Source of the DNA: Prolixibacteraceae bacterium
GTDB lineage: Bacteria; Bacteroidota; Bacteroidia; Bacteroidales; Prolixibacteraceae
NCBI GenBank assembly: GCA_025210775.1
Contig: JAOARB010000031.1
Coordinates: 89,022 to 153,021 of the forward strand
DNA length: 64,000 bases
Reading direction: 5' to 3'
Of this stretch, positions 9,944-21,066 are shown piece after piece. Below the pieces are notes generated by a model. It was not told the origin of the DNA, did no database searches, and was given only the letters and a program-made list of their open reading frames with translations. A program made the translations under genes and the position numbers. How positions within the stretch are numbered: position 1 is the first letter of the stretch; every line of letters starts with the position of its first letter.

Positions 9944-10792
9944 AACGAGTAATCACTTTGACAATTTCATAAAAAGAGAGGGAATCTATTAAATAGATTC
10001 CCTCTCTTTTTTTATCCCCTAATACCTAAAACCAAGAACACTAATGTTCTTTTAAATACCTCAGATTTATCTTTCGTGTTAATCTACAAGAGAGGTTAAT
10101 ATCTAGAATTACCTCATATCTGAGATATCATCTAATCAACTGTAGTGATTGAAAAAATGCACTAAAATTCCCACAAAAAACAAAACACTTATTAACACAA
10201 ACTACACACATTTAAACAAAACAACACAAAAGACCATTAAAGAATTTATTTTTCCATTCACAAATATTCAATATCAATATTTCTCTCTAACAAACCTCAT
10301 ATATTAAAAACAGCTAAAATTAACACAACAACCCAAAACTACTGTTAATTTATGTATTATTACAAAAACACTAACCTCCTGCAAATAAACCATCTATAGA
10401 AATAATAAATTGTATTCTCCATATAACCAAAGAATATAAAATCTAGCACTTTTATAGACCAATCGACTAATCTTTGAAGAGAGTCGACAAAAACAATATA
10501 AATATAAGACTGATACCTAAATTGATCATTAAAACTTTCACTACACAAACCCAACACACTAGTTTATAACATAATAAAGCAATATATTTACAACCACTTA
10601 TCATAATAAGCTTTTTTTAAAACAACAAGAACAATCATCCACTTATCACAAAGAACTATCATAGTACAATTAATAGATCGAACAAAAGAATATAATAAGT
10701 CTCTACAAACAACAGGTTATTTTATAATAATACAAACAAGAACGAATCACCCTTTACATCAAACAAGTATTAACCATTATTTATTAAAATTT
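9944..10792. other. Long intergenic region, strongly G-poor leader
   Basis: 849 bases without a credible gene. After the S41 terminator the plus strand is extremely G-poor: 10201-10380 has 5 G against 40 C by my count. A minus-strand 65-codon reading frame at 10360-10557 has no homology I recognise and is probably spurious. The region likely carries the promoter and an unstructured leader of the giant protein gene, but I see no clear TAnnTTTG element. Confidence 0.6.
9971..10013 (+). terminator. Intrinsic terminator after S41 peptidase
   Basis: A near-perfect stem of about 20 bp (AGAGAGGGAATCTAT paired with ATAGATTCCCTCTCT) closes a 3-nt loop. It is flanked by A on the left and T on the right, so it could act on both strands. 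Confidence 0.85.
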
Positions 10793-13700
10793 ATGAAAAA
10801 ATCATTACATTATTATCAACACAAGCATGCTCCATGGATGATAGGAGTGCTATTAACATTATGCTTATACTTATTACCAGAAATTGCTTTTTCTCAAAGT
10901 TACTCTAACAGTAATCCTGTAAGAGCAGAACAACTTGAAAAAGACAATGATTACTATATTAAATATAGAACAAGTCTACCAAACCATTATTCTCATTGTG
11001 GAGGTATAAGTTGGGAAGAAAATCATCCAATGCAATATCGAAACGGGAGATGGAATGATATTGGAGGAGACGTAGATGGATGGGGAACTAGGACCATTAC
11101 GGTTGCAGCATTCCCATATGCGACACTATACTTAGGTGGAAAATATTGGACAGAATCACATCTTTTTAACTGTTATCAATGGAGTGTTGGTGGCTCATGG
11201 ATGACTACAGCAAAACTTAAGCAGCCATATAACTTTGGTATTTTATATGAAGAGGAACAGAAAAGAGTAATTCTTAGATGGAAGAATGCAACCAATGTCC
11301 CTAACGATAAGTATAAGATCAAAATCAAAAGAACCAATTTAAACGACAATACGGTCAAAGAGATCCAAGTTGATGGAGGTACAACAAACTATACAGACAC
11401 AAGGGATATTAAACCGGGCAAAGAATTTAAATATGAAATCTGGACCTATTTCCCTGGAGGATATAGCAGTACCTATTTCAACAATTGTCCATCAAGAAGT
11501 TCCACTAAGGTAGATAAAAATGTTACCCTAGATGGAATCATCAATAATTTTGAGATTGATACTAGAAGAAATTCAATCCAATTTAAATGGGGCGTAAGAA
11601 ATACCGTTTACCATGATATCATTCGTTTAGAATATAAAGATGGAAGAGATTGGAGTTTGGTTGAAGAACTATCCGCAACAACAGATCAATACACATGGAC
11701 ACCAAGTTTTGCACTAATCCCTGGAGATGTTTATGAGTTTAGAATCAGAGCAATGAAAGGGTTAGATGAAATACAGCAATTAGGCGATGATGGGTACCTT
11801 TCACCAAACGGGGTATTAAGTGGTCATGTAAAAATTGCAGACAGTGAAAAGGGAGTACCTGAAGTTCCATTAAAATTAATTTCTGCACCAGATAAGAAGG
11901 TAAACTATCAGTACTATAAGATTGATTCATATATCTCTTGGGATAAAATTAATACATTAGAAACTTCATACGTTCCAACCAAGGAGGCAACTTGTGGTGG
12001 TTTTAACCTAGCTTTTTGCAATGACCAAACTTATTTAGCAGCATCTTATAACAGTTGGATCTACCTACCAACAGAAGGCGAATACACCTTCTATCTACGT
12101 GGAGATGACGTTGCAACACTATGGATTGATGATATTGAAAAACTAAGAGCTGAATATACTCAAGGAGAAGTTTCGCATTCAGAAACACTATCGAAAGGAT
12201 TTCATAAAATAAAAGTGAATCTTATTCAAAATGTAGGAGACAAAATACTTGAACTAAAATACTCCGGCCCAGGTATTGAAAAACAAGAAATTCCGACAGA
12301 CAATCTTTACAGCAAAAAAGGTATTGAGAAACTACTTCTTACAGATCAAGAGGGTTATTTCTATCTTGACGAAATCTACTATGGAGAGGAGTCTGAATTC
12401 TACATAATCCCGACTAAAGAAGATGCAGATATTCGACCTGACACCATTACAAGAACATTGTCTCTATCCGATTACAAACAAGATGACGTAAGATTTCAAG
12501 ATCACTCATCTATTCCAGTATATGGTAAAGTACTAATTGGAGATTGTCCGATCAAAGATGCTTCTGTTGTTTTCAATGGAGAAGAACAAAGTACCAAAAC
12601 CAAAGAAGATGGATCTTTTGAATATATCATTCAATCACCAGATCCTACCAAAGACAATACATTAGGCGTATCATATAAGAAGCACGAATTTGATCAAACG
12701 GTAACATTAGATCTAGCAACAGACACCAAGAATAAGACCAATCCTTTTGTATTCCATGACATACAAAAAGATACTCTTATCCTATCTGTTTTCTCTGGAT
12801 GTAACAAACCTATAGCGGATGAAGCAGATGTTGAGCTATTTAGAGTTAACGAATCAGGAGGAAACTGTTATAGTGAAATAGTAACCTTAGATGCAACAGG
12901 TATTGACACCCTATATCTTCCTGCAGCAAAATACAAAGCCAAGGTTGTAGATCTTCGTATTACCAAAGAAGATGCTACCGATGAGATGAAACGCAAGTTT
13001 AAAGAGGTAAAACAGAATCTTATTGATGCGATGGGTGAAAAATCTATTGATTTAACCCAACGAGATACGATTAAAGTTAAAAACGTAGAAGTAATCAATG
13101 CTAAGACGGGAGAGACTAAAGTAACCAATAAAGTTACTGAAATTAGACTTGTAAAAGCACCATTTAGATTCCGTCAGGACATTGAATTGACTCTTGAAGG
13201 GGACATTTGGAAGACACCTAAAGCCGTACATGATGTAACTGTAGATAACAAAACAATTTCTGAAGAGGTCTTCGTATTAGAGCAAGGTGAAAAATATAGC
13301 TCTAAAATAAAGCTAAATGAAAAGTACGACTACTACCCTATTTTAAAACACAAATGTGGAGTAGAGACAGCGACCTTGATGATAACAGATAATGTTTCAG
13401 ATAGAGCACAAAAAGAACGTACTATTGTTGATGGCACTTTAGAATATGAAATCAAGGCAGGGGATGCAAATATCAAAGGTCCATGGAATAAGCCTAGAGG
13501 ATACCAGAAGAACATTAGTGTAACAGCAAGAGTTCCTGAATATAAGAAAGAGCTATTTACACAAAAATGGGCATTGGTAACAGGGCATAAAATTCTTGAA
13601 CCAACATTCATTACTGCAGAGTTACATTTGCCAGACTTTATTCTACATGATCCTCCAGGGGATAACAGTTATGCATACTTAGAGAAAGGGACAACCATCA

Positions 13701-16700
13701 CTACAGGTATTGAATACAAGGGGGCCAATGCATTCGGTGTAGACTTTGGAACAAGCCTAGAGGCTCTTCTATTCAAAGGATTTGGTCTTAAGTCCACGGC
13801 AGGTCTATACAACACAGTAAATTCACTCGAAGGAAGTGGAGAAGAAAAACAAGATCTATATACTACGGTTCTAAAACAAAAAGTAACGACATGTGACGAC
13901 TTAACAGGAACCAATGAAGATGCAGATGTGGTATTTGGAACAGGTATGAACTTTGTCTATTCGAAGAGTAAACAACTAAGTTTTGACGGTACAAATCCAC
14001 CTGCAATAGATGATTCATACACAGTCTCTCCTGGATTCAAGACACGTTATGTTTTAAGCATATACCATGTTAAGACGCACATCATTCCGACAATTGACAA
14101 TCTATTAAAAGAAATAGAGAATCAAAAACAAAGACAAGCAAATGGAGAAACACTTACAAAGAAAGAGCTCTATTTGATTCTTAACGAAGACATTCTTAAC
14201 AATTCAAAAAATAATTGGAAGAAGATTATTGCTGATAATAAAAGAAATATCTTCTTAGGAGGAACCCCATTAAATGAGAAAGAGAGCAGTATTGCGAACT
14301 TGACACTTAATGGAGGAAATACTTTTGATTATGAATATAGCGTAGATACACTGAAAACAAGAAATGAAACAACCCACTGGGAAGTAAGTACCAAAACGGG
14401 TATCGACTTCTTGTTTAAAACAGAATTGGTTACATTTAAATTAAATGTAGGGTTAGCAACCAATCATACCAAAGACAATACAACAGTCCATTCAACAGTC
14501 ACCAATGTAACACAAGGTTTCCACCTGGGAGATAGTAGTGCGGGTGATTTCTTTACGATGAATGTAACAAAAGACCCAACCTATGGTACGTATATGTTCC
14601 AGACCGTTTCAGGCACCAGTAGTTGTCCTAACGAACCAGGAACACAAGCTAGGGATCGTGTAAAGATGACAGTGGTTTCAAATCCAGAACTTCGCAATCT
14701 TCCTCAAGGCAAGAGTGCAGTCTACAAAGTTCGTTTAGACAATGACAGCCAAAGTGAAGAAGGTCGTATATACTCTGTAAACACGCTTACAGGTCAAGAA
14801 TCTGGAGCAACGGTAAAAGTCGGAGGCAAAAAGATATCTGGACTTGGAAGCAGCTTTCCTATTTTCCTTCCATACCAAGGAAGTAACGAAGTAACAGTAG
14901 AAGTGATCCCAGGACCTGGAACAAATTCACTACCAATTGAATTGGTTGCGATGCCTGGATGTATGACGGATATTTATAAAACAGAAGATTTGCGTAGCGG
15001 TATAGAAGCTGAATTGGAGAAAGTTCCAGCAGACGCATCTAAAATAACCCTATTTGCTTCATGGGAGTCAAACTGTGATCCTATCTCGATTGAATCACCA
15101 TCAGACAATTGGGTAGTAAACACATGCAACGACAATGAATTGCCATTGACACTAACAGGTTTCGATCCTAATTCAAGTGATCTATCCTCTTTAGAAGTAG
15201 AATATCGTAAAGCTGGAGATCTTAAGTGGAAAAGATTCTCTTTTATTGGTGCTTCTCAAATTGGAGATTTCCCTAAAAAGCATTTGTCTCTAAGAGTAGA
15301 TACCATGGATGCTGGTCGTTATTTTATTCGTGCCAATGCCTACTGTACTGATCTGAATGTAAAGAACTACTCTAATGTCATTTCAGGTGTTATTGACCAT
15401 AACCCATTTGTTTCTATTGATACAAACATCGAAGATGGATGGTTAAGAGAAGACAACTTGATTGTTGAATTTTCAAAAGACCTTGCGAGCTCTAAAGTTC
15501 GTATTGAGCGTATCAATAAAGAAAAGACTGAAATCTACGAAAGACAATACGTAGATGCCACAGTACAAGGTCATAGAGCATTTATTCATATCCCAGAAGC
15601 GGATCAATACGAAGGATTCACCTATAGGGTAACATTTGTAGCAGCAGATACTCGCGACATGGAAGGAGAACTTCTAACACGTGATCAGAGTTATATCTTT
15701 GTACTAGATCGAGCTGCAGCCAACTGGCAAGAGAGAAATAAAGTAGCCATTATTGTCAAAGGAGAAACATCTGAGATAAATGCCAAACTAAGAAACAGAG
15801 CAGCACATGATGTTCGTTTCAATATTGTATCTAATAGTCTAAGTAATTTTATTACACCTCAAGTATCTACAGGAACAGTACCAGCAAATGGATACTTCCC
15901 GGTAATATTTGATGTAAACGAACTAGAGACATTACCAGTTGGTAGATTTAAAGGACAAGTCATTGTTCGTTTTGAAGAAGATGATAAAAGCTATCGTAAG
16001 AACTTAGAGATTGAATTGATTGTTAAGGCCAAGATTCCTGAAATCAAACAACCAGAAGCAAAACGACACCAGATGCATATGGTGGCACAATTTACTCCAT
16101 CAGTAAATGCAGATCTTCCAATATCTGAAGATGAACAAGATTTTATCGTAGCATATATTGATGGTGAAGTAGCAGGAGTTTCTAAGTTGTTCTTTGATAA
16201 CACAACAAACAAATATAGAGCTTACTTAACAATTGAATCAGACAACAGTGAGAATAAAGTTGTTACATTCAAAATGTGGGATAACTCTAGAAATACAATG
16301 TATGTTGCGAAAGAAAAGACACCATACAGGGCAGATGCAATCGAAGGAACCAACAAAGTACCTTTCCTTCTTCATTCGCAAGAAGCCGAGCAGTTTATTG
16401 TACTAACACAAGGTTGGAATTTTGTTTCTTTCAATGTAAATCCTGCAAATAGAAACATCAATAATGTTTTGGCAACACTAACTCAAGACGAAAGTCAGAT
16501 CAAACAACTGACAACTGGATTTAGTGCTTATAACCCATCTACAAAACAGTGGAGTGGTGCCATATCTGAAATAGACATTAACAAAGGATATAAGATCTAT
16601 GTTCCACAAGATGACCTTCTAAAAGTTAGGGGTACACTGCTACAAGATGAATATTCTGTTTCCATTGATCAAGTAAGAGAGAATAAATACAACTGGGTTG

Positions 16701-18064
16701 CGGTACATAACAACGAAGCAATAGAGATCGATAAAGCGATAAATAAAGCGGAACTAAAAGGAGGAGAAGTCCTTCGTCATAATGATCGTTTTGCAATCCT
16801 TGAATCGGACAAATCATCTTGGAGTGGGGACCTATCTCTTATCGAACCAGGTATGGGATATGAACTATACAATCCAACAAACATTGATGTTGTAGACCAA
16901 ACGATTGCTTCTAAACTACGTTTTAATGCTGAAGCAAAATTCGTAGAAGAGAGTCCATCGGATCTAAAAGCACACATCGTAATTGGTGGAGATACAGGAG
17001 GACGTTATTATGCAAACCCTGATGGTAGTTTCCCTGGAGCTCTATATGACCATTCTTTTGTCATTCCAAAGGCAGGTACAACAAAAATATCTATTGACCT
17101 AGATGAAGCAGGCATAACGCCAGATGAATTTATGAATAATCCTTTGATCTTCTTTGTACGTTCGGACAGCTATCTTCCAGCTCTAAAGGTTCAAAAGAAA
17201 CCAGAGGTACGCTTTGAGAATTGTACGTTAGAAGTATTAGACAACAACAACCAAGTGGTCTTTACTTATGACTATAGTGCACTAATGACAGCTCACACGA
17301 CAACTGAATATAGCCATAATTGGAGTAATCAGGATGGTTTCTTGAAATGGAAAAAGAGTATTGTCAATGCAACGTCTCACAAGCTATTGGTAGCACAAAA
17401 TTCAGAATATGTGATTCCAAATAGAAAAAGCAGACGTAGTCGCAAAAGCTCTTATGTAGAGAATGATGAGAAAGAGATCATCTCTCGTAACACCATGACC
17501 GTAATTAGTAAAAGTTACTTAAATGGAGAAGAGCTAAACTCAGACGACTATACTATCGAAGCGAAGGTAGAAAACGAGGTTCTTGGAAGAAACTATCTCA
17601 ACGTAGAAGACTCTTCGAGCAAAAGATACCAATTCTTAATGCTAAAAGAGAATGATGAAACGACAGATGGAATCACATTTGAACTTACGGATCATACTAC
17701 TGGAAAGAAATATAAAGCGAAACAAACGTTAGACTATACCAATGACCAAAGAGTAGGATCTATCTCCTCTCCTTTGCATTTAGAATTTGGTATGGATAAA
17801 GGAAGCATTGAAAATAATGTTCATGTATATCCAAACCCTATTTCTAAAGGGAATAAGTGCTATGTTCAAATAAAGAAAACAAACGAACAAGCTTCATTAT
17901 TCCAAGTAAAAGTTATTGATATAAACGGTCAACTTATACATCAGTCAGAAAGATCAAATCAACGTTTTGATATTGACACACAGAACTGGAGCATCGGTGT
18001 TTATTTCCTTTCTGTTTACCAAGGGAAAACAGTTATTGGCACATCAAAAATTATCATTAAATAA
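10793..18064 (+). CDS. Giant multidomain surface protein with T9SS sorting domain
   Basis: A 2423-residue secreted protein. A signal peptide covers residues 1-35 (ends LPEIAFSQ). Fibronectin-III-like regions lie around 150-340. A PA14-like carbohydrate-binding domain lies around 400-505 (SWIYLPTEGEYTFYLRGDD). A carboxypeptidase-regulatory-like fold lies around 572-640. Long regions of unclear fold follow, including a 40-residue charged stretch near 1100. A 'QGWNFVSFNV' module lies around 1870-2060. The C-terminal type A type IX sorting domain starts near 2342 (VYPNPISKG) and ends SKIIIK. The protein should cross the outer membrane by T9SS and be anchored to or released from the surface. The role (adhesin, glycan binding, gliding-related) is inferred only. 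No partner gene is adjacent; codon use looks native. Confidence 0.85.
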   Translation: MKKSLHYYQHKHAPWMIGVLLTLCLYLLPEIAFSQSYSNSNPVRAEQLEKDNDYYIKYRTSLPNHYSHCGGISWEENHPMQYRNGRWNDIGGDVDGWGTRTITVAAFPYATLYLGGKYWTESHLFNCYQWSVGGSWMTTAKLKQPYNFGILYEEEQKRVILRWKNATNVPNDKYKIKIKRTNLNDNTVKEIQVDGGTTNYTDTRDIKPGKEFKYEIWTYFPGGYSSTYFNNCPSRSSTKVDKNVTLDGIINNFEIDTRRNSIQFKWGVRNTVYHDIIRLEYKDGRDWSLVEELSATTDQYTWTPSFALIPGDVYEFRIRAMKGLDEIQQLGDDGYLSPNGVLSGHVKIADSEKGVPEVPLKLISAPDKKVNYQYYKIDSYISWDKINTLETSYVPTKEATCGGFNLAFCNDQTYLAASYNSWIYLPTEGEYTFYLRGDDVATLWIDDIEKLRAEYTQGEVSHSETLSKGFHKIKVNLIQNVGDKILELKYSGPGIEKQEIPTDNLYSKKGIEKLLLTDQEGYFYLDEIYYGEESEFYIIPTKEDADIRPDTITRTLSLSDYKQDDVRFQDHSSIPVYGKVLIGDCPIKDASVVFNGEEQSTKTKEDGSFEYIIQSPDPTKDNTLGVSYKKHEFDQTVTLDLATDTKNKTNPFVFHDIQKDTLILSVFSGCNKPIADEADVELFRVNESGGNCYSEIVTLDATGIDTLYLPAAKYKAKVVDLRITKEDATDEMKRKFKEVKQNLIDAMGEKSIDLTQRDTIKVKNVEVINAKTGETKVTNKVTEIRLVKAPFRFRQDIELTLEGDIWKTPKAVHDVTVDNKTISEEVFVLEQGEKYSSKIKLNEKYDYYPILKHKCGVETATLMITDNVSDRAQKERTIVDGTLEYEIKAGDANIKGPWNKPRGYQKNISVTARVPEYKKELFTQKWALVTGHKILEPTFITAELHLPDFILHDPPGDNSYAYLEKGTTITTGIEYKGANAFGVDFGTSLEALLFKGFGLKSTAGLYNTVNSLEGSGEEKQDLYTTVLKQKVTTCDDLTGTNEDADVVFGTGMNFVYSKSKQLSFDGTNPPAIDDSYTVSPGFKTRYVLSIYHVKTHIIPTIDNLLKEIENQKQRQANGETLTKKELYLILNEDILNNSKNNWKKIIADNKRNIFLGGTPLNEKESSIANLTLNGGNTFDYEYSVDTLKTRNETTHWEVSTKTGIDFLFKTELVTFKLNVGLATNHTKDNTTVHSTVTNVTQGFHLGDSSAGDFFTMNVTKDPTYGTYMFQTVSGTSSCPNEPGTQARDRVKMTVVSNPELRNLPQGKSAVYKVRLDNDSQSEEGRIYSVNTLTGQESGATVKVGGKKISGLGSSFPIFLPYQGSNEVTVEVIPGPGTNSLPIELVAMPGCMTDIYKTEDLRSGIEAELEKVPADASKITLFASWESNCDPISIESPSDNWVVNTCNDNELPLTLTGFDPNSSDLSSLEVEYRKAGDLKWKRFSFIGASQIGDFPKKHLSLRVDTMDAGRYFIRANAYCTDLNVKNYSNVISGVIDHNPFVSIDTNIEDGWLREDNLIVEFSKDLASSKVRIERINKEKTEIYERQYVDATVQGHRAFIHIPEADQYEGFTYRVTFVAADTRDMEGELLTRDQSYIFVLDRAAANWQERNKVAIIVKGETSEINAKLRNRAAHDVRFNIVSNSLSNFITPQVSTGTVPANGYFPVIFDVNELETLPVGRFKGQVIVRFEEDDKSYRKNLEIELIVKAKIPEIKQPEAKRHQMHMVAQFTPSVNADLPISEDEQDFIVAYIDGEVAGVSKLFFDNTTNKYRAYLTIESDNSENKVVTFKMWDNSRNTMYVAKEKTPYRADAIEGTNKVPFLLHSQEAEQFIVLTQGWNFVSFNVNPANRNINNVLATLTQDESQIKQLTTGFSAYNPSTKQWSGAISEIDINKGYKIYVPQDDLLKVRGTLLQDEYSVSIDQVRENKYNWVAVHNNEAIEIDKAINKAELKGGEVLRHNDRFAILESDKSSWSGDLSLIEPGMGYELYNPTNIDVVDQTIASKLRFNAEAKFVEESPSDLKAHIVIGGDTGGRYYANPDGSFPGALYDHSFVIPKAGTTKISIDLDEAGITPDEFMNNPLIFFVRSDSYLPALKVQKKPEVRFENCTLEVLDNNNQVVFTYDYSALMTAHTTTEYSHNWSNQDGFLKWKKSIVNATSHKLLVAQNSEYVIPNRKSRRSRKSSYVENDEKEIISRNTMTVISKSYLNGEELNSDDYTIEAKVENEVLGRNYLNVEDSSSKRYQFLMLKENDETTDGITFELTDHTTGKKYKAKQTLDYTNDQRVGSISSPLHLEFGMDKGSIENNVHVYPNPISKGNKCYVQIKKTNEQASLFQVKVIDINGQLIHQSERSNQRFDIDTQNWSIGVYFLSVYQGKTVIGTSKIIIK

Positions 18065-18079
18065 ACTATCTTCCCATCT

Positions 18080-18289
18080 GAAGAGGCTATCTCTAAGGAG
18101 ACCGTCTCTTCACCTTTAGCTATTCAATATAGCATAAAAGAGAAAAGAGAGAACTGCCTAACAAGCATGTTCTCTCTTCTTATTTAACAACCGTACCAAC
18201 AAACAATCTAATGTTCAATCGACGATTGACTCCCTCTTCTACGGTTATAAACAAACAGGAAGAGACCACCTCAATTGAAGTAGTCTCTT
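18080..18289. terminator. Cluster of three hairpins between convergent genes
   Basis: Three separate hairpins built on AAGAGA/TCTCTT-type arms lie at 18080-18111, 18145-18178 (10-bp stem AAGAGAGAAC/GTTCTCTCTT) and 18259-18289. The outer ones are imperfect. They sit between the giant gene (+) and the S9 peptidase gene (-) and probably terminate both. Confidence 0.55.
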
Positions 18290-18312
18290 TTGTTATCTAG
18301 TAAAAATAAAAA

Positions 18313-21066
18313 TCAATAACCTAGATCTTGTCCTTTATCTATAGCTTTTACCCCTTCTTTCATCCAACGAGGAGCAGGAGCACCTTTCAAATAATGGTCA
18401 AAGAATTGTAGCATTCTACGGCTAAGATCAATTCTGTCTCCCCATGCATCTGCACTTAGATTATGTGGTTGTCCATTATATTGCAACATCCAAACAGGTT
18501 TGTTCAAACGTCTTAGAGCCATAAAATATTCAATACCTTGATACCATGGCACAGCACCATCTTCGTCATTATGCATGATCAATAAAGGAGTACGTACCTT
18601 AGGAGCATAGAATACAGGTGAATTCTCAATATATTGCATTGGTTTGTCCCAAAGTGTTCCACCGATACGGCTTTGTGTTTGTTCATATTGGAACTCTCTA
18701 CTCAAACCAGATCCCCAACGGATACCTCCATAAGCACTAGTCATATTACTAACAGGGGCACCAGCCATTGCAGCAGCAAACATATTAGTTTGTGTCACCA
18801 AATAAGCGGTTTGATAACCTCCCCAACTTTGTCCTTGTAGGGCCATATGATATCTATCGATAAAGTCATAACGCTCACACATTGCATAAGCACCACTCAC
18901 AATAGCATCGTAAGCACTCTGTCCAGGATAACCATCACGGTAATAGATATCTGGGATAAACAAAACATAATCGTTACTTGGATAAAGTGATTTATTAATC
19001 GTGGAACGACTAGGAGCAGGTAACCAATACTGGTGAAGACGCTCAGAATAGGTCTCATAGAAATAACACATCATAGGATATTTCTTTCCTTTCTCCATCT
19101 TCTCTGGTGTCACCAAAAGGCCTTTAAGAGAATCTCCGTTAAAGCTTACCCATTTAACCATTTGGATATGTCCCCACTTGAAGTCCTTTTGTTGTGGATT
19201 AATATCTGTTTGTCTCTGAGGAGCATCAAAACTTAAATTTGAAGTATGATAGTCAGGGAACATACGATAGGTCTGTTTCGACCATTTTACTACCGCGGCA
19301 CTCTTTGCCTTAACAGGCCATCCCAACTGATAATCTCCCTCTAGATGACGTGTTTCAACACCAGTAGCAAGATCTAAATAAGCATACGCTGTTGCCATCG
19401 TCTCTTTATTGGTCAAATAGAATAAAGGTTTAGATGCTATATAATCCTCTTCTCTATCTAAAGCATCGTATCTATATTTCCAATTTTTCTCACGTCCTTT
19501 AGTTATTCTTTTAGGAGCAACTTTATGACGTAGATCGATTTTCCAAACATCATACTCGTCATAAATATATACCGATTGATCTTTTCCCCATCCCATAATA
19601 CCATAAGGAGCTGGTGATGATGGTGTATCGTGATGAACATTATAGAAAGGAACTTTCAAACCTGCAGTTAATGCATACATCTTTCCTCTCTTTAGATCTT
19701 TGGCATAGTAAGTACTATCGTTCCATTGATAATAAACAGCATATTGTCCATTAGGTGATAATTCCACTTGTTCGACATTCTTAGCAACCAACTGTTTCTC
19801 GCCATTCTTTAGGTTGAAAGCATAGTAGTCACCACCCCATAAAGCAGTCCAACTATAAGACTTCTTATATGGAAGATTGTCTTGTGCAAGAGCATATGCC
19901 CCCATTCCCTTTTCTGGAATATCAAATCCCATACAAGAAGAATCATTTAGTGCAATGATATTATTCTTTGAAATCTGATATAGAGCCCTAAAAGCTCTTT
20001 TCTTATCTTTAGAAAGATTCACCAACTGTCTAGGTTGAATATCTTTATCATTCCATGACCATAGATCCAACTTCGCTTTCTCATTATCCATTAGGCTATC
20101 CTTTGGTGCCTCTAACTCGGGATATTGTACACCAAAGAAAAGACGACTACCATCCTCAGAGAAGACCATCGACTTGTGTTTCGAAGGGACCATCTTTGCA
20201 TGCAACGACTTCTCTCCCGCTTTGGCAAAACAACGATGAACATTCTTTTCTGACTTATAATAGTATGCTTGATATGATTTTACTTTCGTTGTATCTGTAG
20301 AAAAAAGGTAAGCCAATTGAGCACCTTTATCATCTAATGAGATGGTCTCATATGTCGCATGGTCTCCCTCTTGCACTTTATATGAAGAACGATTTAACAG
20401 ATTCATATACCACAACGAAGCATGCTTTAATGAATCATCTTTTTGTTGTACATACGCAACAGCAGAACCATCTTTAGAAAGAGTGAACTTTGTTACCTTA
20501 CGAATTAACATCGTATCCAAAGTACGGCCATTAACGATATATAGATTCTTTAGGGTCGCTTTCTTATCCTTTTTCTTCTCAACCTTGGTCGTATCTTTAG
20601 CTTCATCTAATTTTACATCAGAGATAAAAGCCAAGAAATCATTCTTCTCTTTTGACATTTGATAAGAAGAGACCTTTTCAACCAATAGCTTGGCATCTTT
20701 TTCAATCGAATAGATTCCCACCGAAGACTTAGGTGCTTTCTTTCCATTCACCTTCTTCGCTCTGATAGAATCTAACGGAGCTTTTTGGATAAAAACAATT
20801 GCTTTGGAACTTGGGAAGAAATCAGACTTCTCTCCACGCTCAAAACGATGTTCTGTTTTTTTATCCACCGAATTCAACACCAATGTATTGTCTCCATGAT
20901 TTGGATAAATTTGATATAAAAACCACTGCCCATCATCGGACAGTTGAGTCTCTCTTATTCTATTCCAGTCCTTGAAATCATCAACTTTCAATGATCTCTT
21001 CTGGGCAATAGAAACGGTACTTACACTTATTACTAAAAGTAGTACCTGCAACAGTCTATTAAACAT
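18313..21066 (-). CDS. Prolyl oligopeptidase family (S9) serine peptidase
   Basis: A 917-residue exported peptidase. The signal peptide is MFNRLLQVLLLVISVSTVSIAQ. An N-terminal seven-bladed beta-propeller-like region of about 600 residues precedes an alpha/beta-hydrolase domain. The triad is visible: Ser in GQSWGGYQ near residue 745, Asp in NDEDGAVPW near 834, His in GQPHNLS near 867. The frame opens at a TTG at 21108, but the ATG at 21066 gives the clean signal peptide. It probably acts on oligopeptides in the periplasm, like dipeptidyl-peptidase or acylaminoacyl-peptidase relatives. It is larger than typical S9C enzymes, consistent with Bacteroidota S9 homologues. It is transcribed alone. 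Confidence 0.88.
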   Translation of the reverse strand: MFNRLLQVLLLVISVSTVSIAQKRSLKVDDFKDWNRIRETQLSDDGQWFLYQIYPNHGDNTLVLNSVDKKTEHRFERGEKSDFFPSSKAIVFIQKAPLDSIRAKKVNGKKAPKSSVGIYSIEKDAKLLVEKVSSYQMSKEKNDFLAFISDVKLDEAKDTTKVEKKKDKKATLKNLYIVNGRTLDTMLIRKVTKFTLSKDGSAVAYVQQKDDSLKHASLWYMNLLNRSSYKVQEGDHATYETISLDDKGAQLAYLFSTDTTKVKSYQAYYYKSEKNVHRCFAKAGEKSLHAKMVPSKHKSMVFSEDGSRLFFGVQYPELEAPKDSLMDNEKAKLDLWSWNDKDIQPRQLVNLSKDKKRAFRALYQISKNNIIALNDSSCMGFDIPEKGMGAYALAQDNLPYKKSYSWTALWGGDYYAFNLKNGEKQLVAKNVEQVELSPNGQYAVYYQWNDSTYYAKDLKRGKMYALTAGLKVPFYNVHHDTPSSPAPYGIMGWGKDQSVYIYDEYDVWKIDLRHKVAPKRITKGREKNWKYRYDALDREEDYIASKPLFYLTNKETMATAYAYLDLATGVETRHLEGDYQLGWPVKAKSAAVVKWSKQTYRMFPDYHTSNLSFDAPQRQTDINPQQKDFKWGHIQMVKWVSFNGDSLKGLLVTPEKMEKGKKYPMMCYFYETYSERLHQYWLPAPSRSTINKSLYPSNDYVLFIPDIYYRDGYPGQSAYDAIVSGAYAMCERYDFIDRYHMALQGQSWGGYQTAYLVTQTNMFAAAMAGAPVSNMTSAYGGIRWGSGLSREFQYEQTQSRIGGTLWDKPMQYIENSPVFYAPKVRTPLLIMHNDEDGAVPWYQGIEYFMALRRLNKPVWMLQYNGQPHNLSADAWGDRIDLSRRMLQFFDHYLKGAPAPRWMKEGVKAIDKGQDLGY

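Noticed and set aside
10360..10557. 65-codon minus-strand frame in the giant gene leader
   Set aside because: Composition follows the skewed intergenic sequence; no homology or partner.
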